NCBI GenBank assembly: GCA_036936605.1
Contig: JAUPFV010000001.1
Span: 314,790,809-314,854,808 of the forward strand
DNA: 64,000 nucleotides
DNA from: Limnanthes douglasii subsp. nivea
Taxonomy: Eukaryota; Streptophyta; Magnoliopsida; Brassicales; Limnanthaceae
Direction: 5' to 3'
Part shown: positions 36,601 through 48,300 of the stretch, piece by piece
Layout: each line of letters begins with the position of its first letter
How positions within the stretch are numbered: the stretch's first letter is position 1
The notes under the pieces: generated by a model
Database searches by the model: none
What the model was told of the DNA's origin: nothing
What the model saw: only the letters and a program-made list of their open reading frames with translations
Program-made: the position numbers and the translations under genes

Positions 36601-37037
36601 AATACAAAATACGAGATCATACAAACGTAATGCGAGACTAAAATTATTAGATTTGACAAAAAACAAATTTACAAAAAATCAAATAACGGATATAATTTTG
36701 TTCTTCTTAAAAAACAAAATCGATTGTGTTTTCATACTTTTTTTTCTAACTCTACAATTTTTAATTTTTAAAAAAATATTGAATGGTTGAAATTTTCTGA
36801 TTGGTAAATATTAAATAAACAATTAAATATGATATTTAGATATTATATCAAGGATATACCTAAAATACCAGATGACGATCAAAATTGGGTGGTGTTGAAT
36901 AGCTTTGGATGCAATATCCTATAATCTAGAAACAATGAAAAAGTGCCCGCCACTAACGAAGCACCATCGAAATGTACCAAATATAAACAAACTGCGACAA
37001 TATTGGAAGGTAGCCAGACAGTAAACCCGAACCAAAA

Positions 37038-38816
37038 ATGGAAGTCACTTTAATTCTCTACTGCACTCTCTCGCTATCATTTTTTCTTCTCTCTCTACAC
37101 TTCTTCCTGCGAACAAAACCCAATCGTACTCTCAATTTGCCTCCAACTCCGGCCAACTGTTTTCCAATAATTGGCCACCTCCGCCTCTTGAAACCGCCGA
37201 TCCACCGTACTTTCGCTTCTCTCTCCCACAAACTCGGCCCTATCTTCTCTCTTCAACTAGGTCGCCGCCGTCTCTACGTGGTCTCCTCACTTTCCATAGC
37301 CGAAGAATGCTTCACCAAAAACGACATCGTACTCGCCAACCGGCCTCATTTCCTGGTGGGAAAGCACGTTGGCTACAACTACACTACGATGTTCAACGCT
37401 TCGTATGGAGATCTATGGCGTAACCTCCGCCGTATCGGCGCCGTCGAGATCTTCTCATCTCATCGGCTTAATAGCTTTTTACCACTCCGGAAAGACGAGA
37501 TCCAGCGGCTAATAACGAGATTATCTCGCGATTCACTCGAATCGTTTGCTAAAGTAGAAATGAGATCGGTTCTAGCGGATTTAACTTTCAATAACATAAT
37601 GAGAATGATCGCCGGGAAAAGATACTACGGCGACGATTTAATCGAAGACGAGGAGGCGAGTCATGTTAGGAAGCTGATAACGGAAGTGCTTGCCATCAGC
37701 GGAGCTGGCAATCCTGGAGATTACATATGTTTATTAGATTGGTTAACGAATCGCGAAAAGAAAGTGAAACAGATTGCTCAGAGAATGGATTCGTTTCTCC
37801 AAAGTTTGATTGATGAACATCGAAGAAAAATCGAGGAGTCTAATACTATGATCGACCATTTACTTTCTTTGCAAAAATCGCAACCTCAATATTACACCGA
37901 TCTGATCATCAAAGGACTCGTACTGGTAAATCTCAAACCTTACCGTTCGGATTTTGACTTAACACGATGGACCTCTAAGATTATCGGTTTGGATCAGACC
38001 GGTTAGGTTATGGGTTGGGACCGTCTAGTTAGGTTATTGGTTGGCATTGTCTAGTTTATGGGTTTGGTTCATTATCGGTTTTGGTTTTTAAAATGGTATG
38101 ACAGACTGAACAATTTCGAGCATTAAGAGCCCTACTGATATATAAACTATCAACCTCTACATGTTAAATATGCAAATGACATCCATTGACTAATAATTCT
38201 ATAGATCATGGTACTTGCAGGAACAGAAACATCAGCAACAACACTAGAATGGGCTTTATCTAGTCTGCTTAACAATCCAAACGTACTCAACAAAGCTATA
38301 ACAGAAATAATCGATCGAATCGGCGTTGATCGTTTAATCGAAGAATCAGATATCTCGCAACTCCCTTACCTTCAAAACGTCATAAGCGAGAATTTCCGGT
38401 TAAATCCATCCGTCCCGCTTCTAGCATCTCACTTATCTTCGGAAGAATGTAACATCGGGGGTTATAAAATGCCTAGTGATACAATGCTACTAGTTAACGC
38501 TTGGGATATTCATAGAGATCCAAATTTGTGGGACGAAGCTACTAGGTTTAAGCCTGAGAGGTTTGAAAAGGAAGGAGAAATCAAGAAGTTAATGCCTTTC
38601 GGGTTAGGAAGAAGGGCATGTCCTGGTGAAAGTTTGGCTAGACGTATGGTCGGCCTAACATTAGGAACGTTGATTCAATGTTTTGAATGGAAAAGAGTTA
38701 ATGGAGAAGAAATTGATATGTGTGAAGGTAAAGGACTTACAATGCCTAAAGCTATACCGTTAGAGGTAATGTGTAAAGCTAGACCAATTGTAAGCAAGAT
38801 TTCTATGCAAAAGTAG
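37038..38816 (+). CDS. Cytochrome P450, CYP81-like (two exons)
   Basis: Haem-thiolate monooxygenase anchored in the ER membrane. CYP81 enzymes hydroxylate or bridge specialised metabolites such as isoflavonoids, lignans and indole glucosinolates, but the substrate here cannot be told. Exon 1 is 37038-37925 (296 codons) and exon 2 38205-38816. The phase-0 intron is 37926-38204 (GTAAAT...TCTATAG), at the position common to A-type P450s. The product is 499 residues, normal for the family. Visible parts are an N-terminal membrane helix (about 4-24), the proline hinge [15 protein letters not shown] (35-49), the C-helix WRNLRR, the I-helix AGTETS (301-306) with the oxygen-activating acid/Thr pair, K-helix ENFR (358-361), PERF (413-416) and haem loop [10 protein letters not shown] with Cys435 as ligand. 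No stop or frameshift is seen. CYP81 is my best family call; related CYP82 or CYP93 is less likely. Confidence 0.93.
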
Positions 38817-39666
38817 TGATATAATTTGTAATAATGCGAGATATTGCGAGTTTTAAATTGTTTATACAATCCTTATGACTTTGTTTGATGTACTGTATTT
38901 GAAACATACTTGTTTGAGTGAAAAGGTATGGCAAAACTTACCATCCAGCCATTAGACTATTCTCTTACTTCCGTGTCGTGGGTGAAATTCATGTTTTAAA
39001 GTAGTCCGATAGTGATTAAACTTACGGGTTGGATTAGAAAAGAATAACCGGTAATCATACATAGTTGTTAAAATAACAAAAGTTGTTATTGAATATAAAT
39101 TAATAACAATTCTAAAGAAAACGACGACGAGAGAGCCTGTACCACCTGATTTAAATCCTTCACAAAAAAGCCAAAAACTGAATAGATTTGGAGGTGAAAA
39201 GAAAAAGAAAAGAAAGTTCCTAAGAAGAAAGAAGGTTTTAAGAGAGAAAATAGTATGACATATTTGGCTAAACTAATATAACATAATAAGAGAGATTTTT
39301 AATTGAGTTTTATTTTCTATATATATATATATATATATATTTATTGAATATTATGTAGAATAAAATACCAATATATTAGTTTTATAAGAATATTAATATA
39401 AATGATTATTATTCGAGTATTATAATTTTTTTAACCATCCGATAATTCTTAGATTGAAATAATAGAATTAAATAACTAAACAAAAGTCGAATATAATATG
39501 TCTTTAGATATTTTTTTTCCATGCCTCTGACTTCGTGCTTCGAGTTGTCATGTTTTAAGTCATTATAATTCTGATTGTCATGTTTTGGATCGTCAAACTC
39601 AAGTCGACATGCTTTATCAAATATCTCATAAATTGCATTACATCAAAGAGTGAAGAGGTCATGCTT
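38817..39666. other. Spacer downstream of the P450
   Basis: Holds the P450 3' flank and a (TA)n microsatellite at about 39319-39341. No poly(A) signal of the canonical AATAAA form is seen close to the stop; AATAATG at 38831 is a weak candidate. Confidence 0.6.
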
Positions 39667-39975
39667 GTCATGTTGACGAAATGGTTGCGAAAGAAGATCC
39701 TTTATATGATCAAGTTAATTAGTCATAGCTTCTGGGTCAGGCCCGTCATGTTGAAGAAGTGGTTGCCGAGAGAATTTTTTTATCTAAACATATTTTTTCC
39801 ATAACTTATGAGTCAGGCTCGTCATAATGATGAAATCGTTCTCGAAGGAGATTCTTTATCTAAAAAACTATTTCTTCATAACTTCTGGGCCAAGCTTGTC
39901 ATGTTGAAGAAGTTGTTGCCGAAGGAAATTCTTTATCTAAACAAATGGTTTCTTCATAACTTATGAGTCAGGCTT
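39667..39975. repeat. 77-bp tandem repeat, four copies
   Basis: Units start GTCATGTTGAMGAA at 39667, 39745, 39821 and 39898 (78, 76 and 77 bp apart) and share TTGCCGAAGGAGATTCTTTATC, CTTCATAACTT and TGGGTCAGGC blocks. Two more GTCATGTTT fragments precede the array at about 39548-39585. Confidence 0.85.
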
Positions 39976-40756
39976 GGTGAAAGGTTTTAGTGATGATCAA
40001 TAACTAGACTACCGAAATGAATAGATGTGTTTTTTCTTATAAATTTAATTGAAAGATTTTACATTTTCATAAGGTTTCAATCCCTTTATATATTACAAAA
40101 TCCTACACATTATCCCATTATCTCCTTAAGCAGTTTCCAATCCTAATTATGTCCAATCGTGGGTGAGTGTTCTGCCCCCAGGTTTTTCATGTTATCTAGG
40201 TAGTATTTTAAGTGGCCTCTTCCGCTTAACAGTCGTCTGTCAATAGGTACCCTTGGTCGGAAATAAGTCGCGTACTCTTTGTGGTGCAGGGCGAACTTTC
40301 CATCGACGAAACTGATAGTTGCATTTTGATGGCCGATGTCACCATAGTACCATTCTCTGATCGAACGTACCTCGTCCTTATCGATAGGTATAATCTGTTT
40401 GAAAGGTTATGACCTATCAAGACTCTCCCCTAGTCCTTTTAAATATGAACTTCTTTAATAGTTCACCTTTTGAAAAGAGTAAAAGTTGACTAGGATGAGG
40501 TGTTGTGTATTGTGTTTCTCTTTTTCTTGCCATGTGTCATATATGCGATTTACCTTTAATATGTAATGACAAGCGTGTGGTGTGCTGGTGTTAGTACTTA
40601 TTTGCTACGCGTCGTATATCTTGTGTCTATGTCTTACGAAATGGCTTTTCATATTTTCGGCTATTTGATTGGTAAACATTTTAGTACTTTGAGGCCCATT
40701 ATAACATTATGGGTCTGTACCTTAAGTCTAAATTATTCTATTGAATTATAGAGTAG

Positions 40757-40763
40757 TATAAAT
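40757..40763 (+). promoter_or_regulatory. TATA box of the antisense gene of element H
   Basis: TATAAAT 94 nt upstream of the ATG at 40851, the same arrangement as in elements B and C. Confidence 0.5.
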
Positions 40764-40850
40764 TTCCTTTGAGTTAATTTAAGACACTTTTTCCCATTTT
40801 GAATCACCATTGGACATAGAGTTAAGTTGTCCGTCTTGCTGCTTCATTAC

Positions 40851-42488
40851 ATGCCTACCTAGTTTAACGAGTTAGTAAAGAAGGTAAAGGATCGAAATTC
40901 TTGTTTCCTCTTTAGTGCATCTTTCTATTCTGTTAGTGAATGGTATTGGTTAGCTTTATCGTGGTTACCCTAAAATATCATGACCTTTAATCGAAATACC
41001 CCATTTTTTTGTTATGGTTTGCAATTCTTTGTTAACGAGTTATCTATTTGCCCCTCAGAAATACTTCACAAATGAGTTGTAAGGAAGAAGAAGCCTGCTA
41101 CTAATACCGTTCTTGGCCTTCCACCAAAGAATAATGTAAGAGATGAAGAATTTTTGAAATGTTGTTTTGATCGTCTGACCCTTTAGTCTAGACATTTGAC
41201 CGATGCAGGAACCATAAATCTAGGGGAGTATACGGGCTTCCTGATTCAGTAGAGACTAGGCTTTCCGAGCCGGGTCAAGAACCTCATCATGCTCGGGAAA
41301 TCGAAATATGCCTTTACGCGACTCTTTTTCACTAGGGGATTACGATTTCCCCTACAAGACTTTATGAGTGACATTTTTAGGTATATTAAGATATGTCCCA
41401 CACAACTTACAACCAACAGTTGGAGATTGATGCTAAGAATACTAGTTAGCTATAAGATTTTAAATATCCCCATTTTCCCGGGTAAATTTTTAGCTAGTAC
41501 AACGTTTACAAGTTGTTAAAGACCCCATTACTATTACATAACCATGGGTAGCAGGAATAAGATTTCTAACTTGCATGAATCTGAAAAACACTAAAAGTAT
41601 TTGTTTGTTTTTATTTCTGGTAACTGGGAGCATCCCGTTCAGACGAACAATCTCCAATAAGAACGAAGATGGATGGGTACATATAAGCTTACAGTTAGTT
41701 TTAGTTTTACAATTTTTTGATGTCCCATTGATAGTGAACTTTGACGGATGTGATTTTTCTTGGTTGAAGATACAATATCTTAGAAGTACAAAAAATTATA
41801 GAGAAATATTTACGGAGAACCGGAGGTAAACCCTTTAGATAAACTGTCAGTTTCTGTATTCTCTGCGTGCTATCTTAAATATCTACGTCTGTTCACCCTT
41901 TTTAATTTTTTGGCAACGGGGTTTTGGCCTGTTCAAGAGATCACTATGTCGAAGGATAAAGATGTGAGTATTTATGCTACCGGAAAATTATCCACTGCTG
42001 ATCGAGAGAGGTTAATATTTTTTGAAAGAGTGTATATGAAGATTTAGGTTGGATAATATTGTGAGAAGAATTAGGAAAGATTGTGAAAAGGTGCCCATAG
42101 TTTAGGGTGCTAAGAAGAAGGCATGCCGGATGCAGATCTCATGCAGTCTAAACAGAAAAGAAGAAAGAGTAATTGAGACGATTGAAAATACATGTCCGTT
42201 TGATACTACAGGTACTTTAATTATGTCTGATCAAAAGGGTTCAAGTGATTGTGTGGTGGTGTTTCCTTCTATAAAGAAAGATGATGAATATGAAAGATAA
42301 GTCATTTTCCTAGTTGGTTTCTTAGAAAGAGAAGGGTGTTCAAGAAAAATAGAGTTCTGATTGGTGGACAATATAAGGGGGTTGATATTCAGTCAGACAC
42401 TACTCTAGATAAACTAGCCATGGTAGTAAGTTCGACCCTCTTGGATATGCATAAAGACCAATCATAGGAAAAATATTGCACATATGAT
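40851..42488 (+). pseudogene. Antisense gene of element H, 5' part
   Basis: Recognisable by the domain core at 41320-41490: RGLRFPLQDFMSDIFRYIK, CPTQLTTNSWRLMLRILVSY and NIPIFPGKFLA. These align with FNWGLRFPLDPE and CPTQLSPNGWYTLMSCIMAS of C. KYLFVFISGNWEHPVQ-like sequence at about 41590-41645 matches the FLFVSGSWENG block. Many stops. Element C inserted at 42489 within this gene. Confidence 0.65.
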
Positions 42489-42958
42489 TGATGAGTCCGA
42501 ATTCGGAGTGCTCCCCGGAAGGGCATCCCAAAGTAAATCTCTCCGTAAACCGGACAGACTCCAAGAGCTTAATTCGGACAGGACTTTTGAATCGGACAGA
42601 TGACTTCGAACACTGCAAATCTAAAGCAGTTCGAACTATGACTAAAGTACTAAAATACCTAAACACTATCTGACTAAGCTACCTGCTCATCTACTTAAAA
42701 CTCATGGGTCTTTAAACATGACCCGTGTCCATTAAACTTGACCCAAAAGCCCATAAGGGCCCAAACTACATACTATAAATACCCAACCACCAGCATTAAC
42801 TATGGGTAACAAAAATTTATTGCTGCCAAGCTGCTCAATTCTCTCTCCACCTTGAAATATCTTGAAACACATTTACACCACCCTGAAACACCCTCACGCC
42901 GCCTTAAAACTCCACTTGAAATTACCAGCCTACCCTCAGGCTACTTTTATCCTCACCA
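42489..42958 (+). repeat. 5' LTR of element C
   Basis: Starts TGATGAGTCCG and ends CCTCACCA. TATA motif CTATAAATACCC at about 42773-42784 would start the genomic RNA. It is identical to the 3' LTR except at five sites. Confidence 0.96.
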
Positions 42959-42960
42959 AA

Positions 42961-42978
42961 TTGGCGACCACAGTGGGA
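42961..42978 (+). other. Primer binding site of element C
   Basis: TTGGCGACCACAGTGGGA two bases after the LTR, matching the site in element B except at one base. Probably complementary to a tRNA-Arg 3' end; the tRNA was not checked. Confidence 0.7.
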
Positions 42979-43032
42979 GGCGACGGTGCCTGAATCCAGT
43001 ATTCAAAACCAAGTAAAGAAATTTCTGTCCGA

Positions 43033-45382
43033 ATGAATCCGGATAATCCAGAGCTTCCACCAGCTTTGCTCGAAGTGGTGGAAGAGAATGATGAGTATAC
43101 TGTCCAAGAGCGCGACAGGTTAAAACTTGAGATAGAAGCTCTGAGGGCTGAAAAAGCCAAGATGGGCGTGAAAGAGAAATCCAAAGCATCAGCTGCTCAC
43201 CACACCGATAACCTAAGAGAGCATGGGGTTTCCAAAACTCATGAGAGCACCAAGAAGACGCATACCAGCTCTAAAAAATCTCACCGGTCCAAGCCTGTGG
43301 AGAGTTCTGACTCGAGTTCAGAGTCTTCGGACAGCTCTTCGGACAGTGAGGGAAATGAAAAGTCCTTGTCCTCTAGCAGTGATGAGGGACGAACCAAGAA
43401 GAAACAAAAGCAAGTTAAGAAGTATTCCAGGAAAAGAGATCACCATGGAAGAATGAAGAGGCATATAGGAAAAGGGTCATCTCACCACCGGAGGTATACA
43501 GACAAGATGCTGATGGATCCTTTTGCCTTCCATGATGAGCCAGGTATCTTTGCAACTCCTAATGAGGATACCGTGTTCAGTCGTGGAAGGAATTGGAGGC
43601 AGTCTCCACTGTCTTCTAAAATCCTATCCGGAAACCTCCCCAAAAGGTTTGATAGCACCAAGATGGAGAAGTATGATGGCAGTACTGATCCGGACAATCA
43701 TCTGGAGCAATTCAAGAACTTCATGATGAACTTTGATGATGATGATAAACTACTTTGTAGGGCATTCTCCCAGTCATTTACGGGGAGTGCTCTGAAATGG
43801 TACAACAGCCTGCCTCAGGGTTGTATTAAAGACTTTGATACTTTTTGGGTGGCCTTTTGAAGGCAGTTTGTGGGAAGTAAGGAGCTGAAGGGCAATTGAG
43901 ACACAATAATCCATTGTGCCCAAGAGCCAAATGAGTCGTTAAAGGAGTACATAAGTCGTTTTGTAAACACAAAGAAGGAGTACATAAGTCGTTTTGGCTG
44001 CTCCGGACTACCCCAACCTGCCCCTGAGACAAGGTTTGAACCCAGGCAACCTGGCCGATTCGGTGACCAGGAAGAAAGCCATGACCTGGGGAGGATTGCT
44101 GAACCAAGTTGGCAAGCAAATAAATGTTGATGAAACAAAAAAAACCAGGGTGCACAAACAAGTGAGATCCACCCCGGTGGCACCAACTCCAAATCAAAAC
44201 CAGTCCGGGAACAAAGCAAGAGAAACCGGACAAGGGCATGGGAGGGGAAAGGCTCAGTCTCAACCAGCTGCTCCTGCACAAAGTCAACAGTCTAGAAACA
44301 AAAGAGGGCCGTGGGTCCAACCGGAGTGGTTTGCAGAGCTCAAAGAAAGTGTGGCAACCATTTTCGAGAAAACAAAAGATGAAGTACACTACCGGAGACC
44401 GGCAACCTTGCAGTCTCCCAGAGAACATCGAAATAATTCCTTTTGCCAACACCATAATGATATTGGCCATACCACCGATGATTGCATAGCGCTGAAACAA
44501 GAGGTACAGAACTTGATTGAAAGAGGAAAGTTGGGTGCATACGTTAAAAGAAGAGGAGGCAACAGGCCTGACAACACTCGTAGGGTTGGTCTAAGCAACG
44601 CTGCCCCGGAGGGGGCTATGGTAATAGTTGAAAGGTTTGACGTGGAGTCCGAGTATTTGGATCCTGATCCAACCAGAAACAGAGTGGGTTCTATTGAGGA
44701 GCGTTCTAGATCAGTCTCCGGGCTCATTAAATTCTTCGAGTCACTGACAATCTTCGGAGGGGACACTATGACAGCTCCTACCACCTCTTCAAGAAAAAGA
44801 CATGTTCATAATTTGGCCTCCCAGTTAGAAGGAGGCATGACATCCTATCAATCTCCAAACTCGTTCCCATTTATAGTTTTTGATGAGGATGATTTGAGAG
44901 ATATTGCTGGCCCTCATGAGGATGCTGTTGTCATAGGAGCGTCTATAGGGGGCAATGAGATAAGGCGAATTTTGGTGGATACTGGAAGCTCTGCCAATAT
45001 CCTTTTTCTGAACACTTACAAGAAAATGAGAAATCCAGCTGTGATACAAAAGTCGGATATATCAATCGTGGGCTTCACGGGCAGCTCAGCCGATGTGATC
45101 GGGGAGTTTGAAGAAGAAGTGTTGTTGGGCAGGGGCCCTTTCAAGAAAATGGTTAGAATACTCTTCATCGTGGTGGATTGTCCCACCTGTTACAATGCTA
45201 TTCTAGGGAGATCATGGCTCTCTAGGATGCATGCAGTGGCTTCGACAGTCCATCAGTGTCTGAAATATGCTGTTCAGGGGCAGGTTGGGGTAGTCCGGAG
45301 CAGCCAAAAAGTTGCAAGAGAATGTTATGCCACTGCCTTGGCTCCACGAACGCTGGGGGCAGTCCGTATAAATGACCAATAG
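43033..45382 (+). pseudogene. gag-protease of element C
   Basis: Starts at ATG 43033 (MNPDNPELPPALLEVVEE). A charged N-terminus with a short coiled coil and Ser-rich and Lys/Arg-rich parts precedes the gag core (RNWRQSPLSSKILSGNLPKRF, FDDDDKLLCRAFSQSFTG, KWYNSLPQGCIKDFD). TGA stops occur at 43858-43860 and 43897-43899. A scar at 43977-44025 shifts the frame from 1 to 2. The frame is then open to 45382. It includes CQHHNDIGHTTDDCIALKQE (zinc-knuckle region, 44447-44505) and the protease with an intact DTGSSANILF (about 44977-45006) and GRSWLSRMH. The terminal UAG is in the leaky context. Gag core function is virus-like particle assembly; protease cleaves the polyprotein. Confidence 0.9.
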
Positions 45383-45388
45383 CAATTT
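45377..45388 (+). promoter_or_regulatory. Leaky-stop context between protease and RT in element C
   Basis: CAA-TAG-CAA-TTT. Upstream and downstream frames are identical and both open (43994-45379 and 45383-48670). It fits CAR-YYA except for the last base (T for A). Readthrough would give Gag-Pro-Pol from one RNA. Confidence 0.75.
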
Positions 45389-48300
45389 GAGGGCCTTTCT
45401 GGGGCTGAGGGTGAAATTGATGACCCCAGAGAGACCCCCGGAGTGTTGATCCCAGTTGAGGAGGTTGAAACACACTGTTTAGAAGAAGGAAAAAATGTCA
45501 AGATAGGATCCAAAATGCCACCAATGTTGAAAGAAGGAATGTTGAAATTCTTGAAAGACCATCAGCATGTTTTTGCTTGGTGCAATACTGATGTTACTGG
45601 AGTTCCATCAAAGGTGATTTCCCATCACCTGTCAGTCCAGAGAGATGTGGCACCAGTGGTACAAAAAAGGAGAGCTTTCTCAAAAGAAAAGGCTGACGTC
45701 ATTGTACAGGAGGTTGACAGACTCACAAAGATGGGGCACATTAAAGAATCTCAGTACCCGTTGTGGACTGCCAATCCTGTCTTGGTAAAAAAGAAGAATG
45801 GTAAATGGCGTATGTGCATTGACTTCACAGACCTCAATCGAGCTTGTCCAAAAGACTTGTATCCGGTTCCCCGGATAGACCAGTTGGTAGACTCTACTTC
45901 AGGGAACAAGTTACTCTCCTTCATGGATGCATTCTCCGGGTACAATCAGATCCAAGTGGATCCAAAAGATCAAGAGCATACCACTTTTGTTACTGATAGA
46001 GGTTTACACTGTTACAAGGTGATGCCCTTTGGTTTGAAAAATGCTGGGGCTACTTATCAAAGGTTGGTCAATAAGGCATTTGCTGGTCAAATTGGAAGAA
46101 ATATGGAGGTTTACATTGACGATATGATGGTGAAAAGCGTGGATGAGCAATTGTACTTGTCCGACCTCCAAGAGACTTTTGCCAACTTTGCCAAAGTGAA
46201 TTTAAAGTTAAACCCTGAAAAGTGTGTGTTCGGAGTGCAGTCCGGGAAGTTCTTAGGGTATATCATAAGTGAGCATGGAATACAACCCGACCCGGACCAA
46301 CTCAACGCTTTGTTCCAAATGGAGCCTCCTCGAAACATTAAAGAAGTACAGCGATTAACGGGGAGGTTGGCAGCTTTGAACAGATTCATCTCCAGGTCTT
46401 CGGACAGATGTGCTCCATTCTTTCAAACCTTGAAGGGTGCAAAGGGGTTTGAATGGACACCACAGTGTGATGAGGCATTCAATGAAATCAAGAAGCATCT
46501 GTCCTCTCCCAAGACCTTGTTTAAACCAGTCGATGGGGAGACTCTTTTTGTATATCTGGCTGTTTCAAGTTGTGCCATCAGTGCTGTGTTAGTAAGGGAG
46601 GTTGATGGGTATCCTCACCCAGTGTATTACATCAGCAAAAGCTTGATTGATGCTGAGAGGCGTTACTTAAAACTTGAAAAACTAGCTTTGGCCTTGGTGA
46701 TAGCTGCAAGAAAAATGAGACCCTACTTCCAGGCTCATCCTATCGTTGTCCGGACATCTTTCCCTTTAAAGAATGTCCTTCAAAAAGCAGACATTTCAAG
46801 CAGAATGACAAAATGGTCAGTAGAGTTGGGGGACTTTGACATAGACTTTGCTCCTCGGACAGCAGTAAAAGCTCAAGCCGTGGCTGATTTTCTGGTCGAA
46901 TTCCATTCTGACAGGGATTCAGAACAACCTGCTGATTCAAAAGACAAAAAAGTGTGGATTGTCCGAACAGATGGAGGATCCAGTACCATGGGATCTGGGG
47001 CAGGAATATGTCTCACTTCCCCCTATGGGGACAACATGTTCCAAGCTATTTGTTTTGCTTTCAGGGCATCCAATAATGAGTCCGAATACGAAGCAGCTAT
47101 AGCTGGGTTAAAATTGGCATACATCTGTGGAGCAAAAAGGGTCAAGCTACTAAGTGACTCCCAATTGCTTGTCCACCATGCTCTGGGCCTGTCAGAGGCC
47201 AGAAAGGAGCAATTGATTAAATACTTGCTCCTCCTTAAAAATGAAGCGTCAAAGTTTAAAGCTGTTGTCTATGAGCACATCCCCCGGGTAGAGAATGAAT
47301 TAGCAGACTCACTGGCAACGATTGCATATACGGAGTCCTACCCATGGATCCATGTGCTTGAAAGCCATTCTATTCAACTTGATGAAGGTGAAAAAGAGGA
47401 AGTCTTTGAAATACAAGTAAACCGGCCTCAAGACTGGAGGTCTCCTCTAATGCAATATCTGTCCGATGGCATTGTGCCCTTGGATAAATCACAAGCCAGA
47501 ACATTGAAACACAGGGCTCGTGGTTTCATTATGATTAGAGAAGTCTTGTACAAAAAGTCCTATAGCAAACCTCTCCTACGCTGTTTAGGGGATTATGAGT
47601 CACAAATGGTTCTCTCTGAATTGCATGATGGTGAGGGATCAACCCATTGTGGATTTAGAGCTTTGACAAGAAGAGTGCTTCTCTCCGGATATTATTGGCC
47701 ATCAATTATGAAAGATGCTAAGGAGCTGGTAAGGAGGTGTGACCCATGTCAGAGGTACAGCAATGAAATTCATGTACCAGCTATTCCTTTGGAATCAATT
47801 TCTGAACCCATCCCTTTTGCTCGATGGGGATTGGACTTAGTTGGGCCTCTCCCTGTGGCGTCCGGAGGGCGTAAAACCATAATTGTAGCCATTGACTACT
47901 TTTCGAAGTGGATAGAAGCAGCACCCTTGGCAGGGACGACATCAAAAGATGTTATAAAATTCATTCTGTCCAATATATGTTGCAGATTTGGTGTCCCCCA
48001 GAAGATAACAACAGACAATGGGCCACAGTTTGATAATAGAGAGATGGAGAGCTTCTGTGCCTCAAGGGGTATTCAGCATTACTTTTCTTCACCTTTCCAC
48101 CCACAGGCCAATGGGCAAGTTGAGGTGGCTAATAGAACAATACTGTCCGGCTTAAAGAAAAACTTAGAAGGGGCTGCTGGGAAGTGGCCTAGTTATCTAC
48201 AAGAGGTCCTGTGGGCCTACCGGACAACACCTGGGGCTGCAACACAAGAATCCCCCTTTGCCTTGGTTTATGGGATGGATGCAGTAGCTCCCATAGAGAA

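Larger units (their letters stand above)
32046..37037. other. AT-rich intergenic region upstream of the P450
   Basis: No gene is supported here. It contains an inverted repeat pair (32681-33380), a zone of degenerate GTTCACCATGATCAC-like repeats (about 34290-34660) and a 30-bp tandem repeat (about 36465-36600). The stretch from 32335 (CACTGTTAGTCCCCC) resembles the termini of small non-autonomous plant DNA transposons, but no matching terminal repeat was found. A weak TATA-like AATATAAAC at 36980-36988 lies about 55 bp before the P450 start. Confidence 0.6.

Noticed and set aside
36443..36790. 115-codon open frame upstream of the P450
   Set aside because: It covers the 30-bp tandem repeat and AT-rich sequence, with no domain and low complexity.
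42400..42673. Open frames on both strands inside the C LTR, repeated at 52366-52738
   Set aside because: They are identical in the two LTR copies and show no domain; LTR sequence is regulatory.
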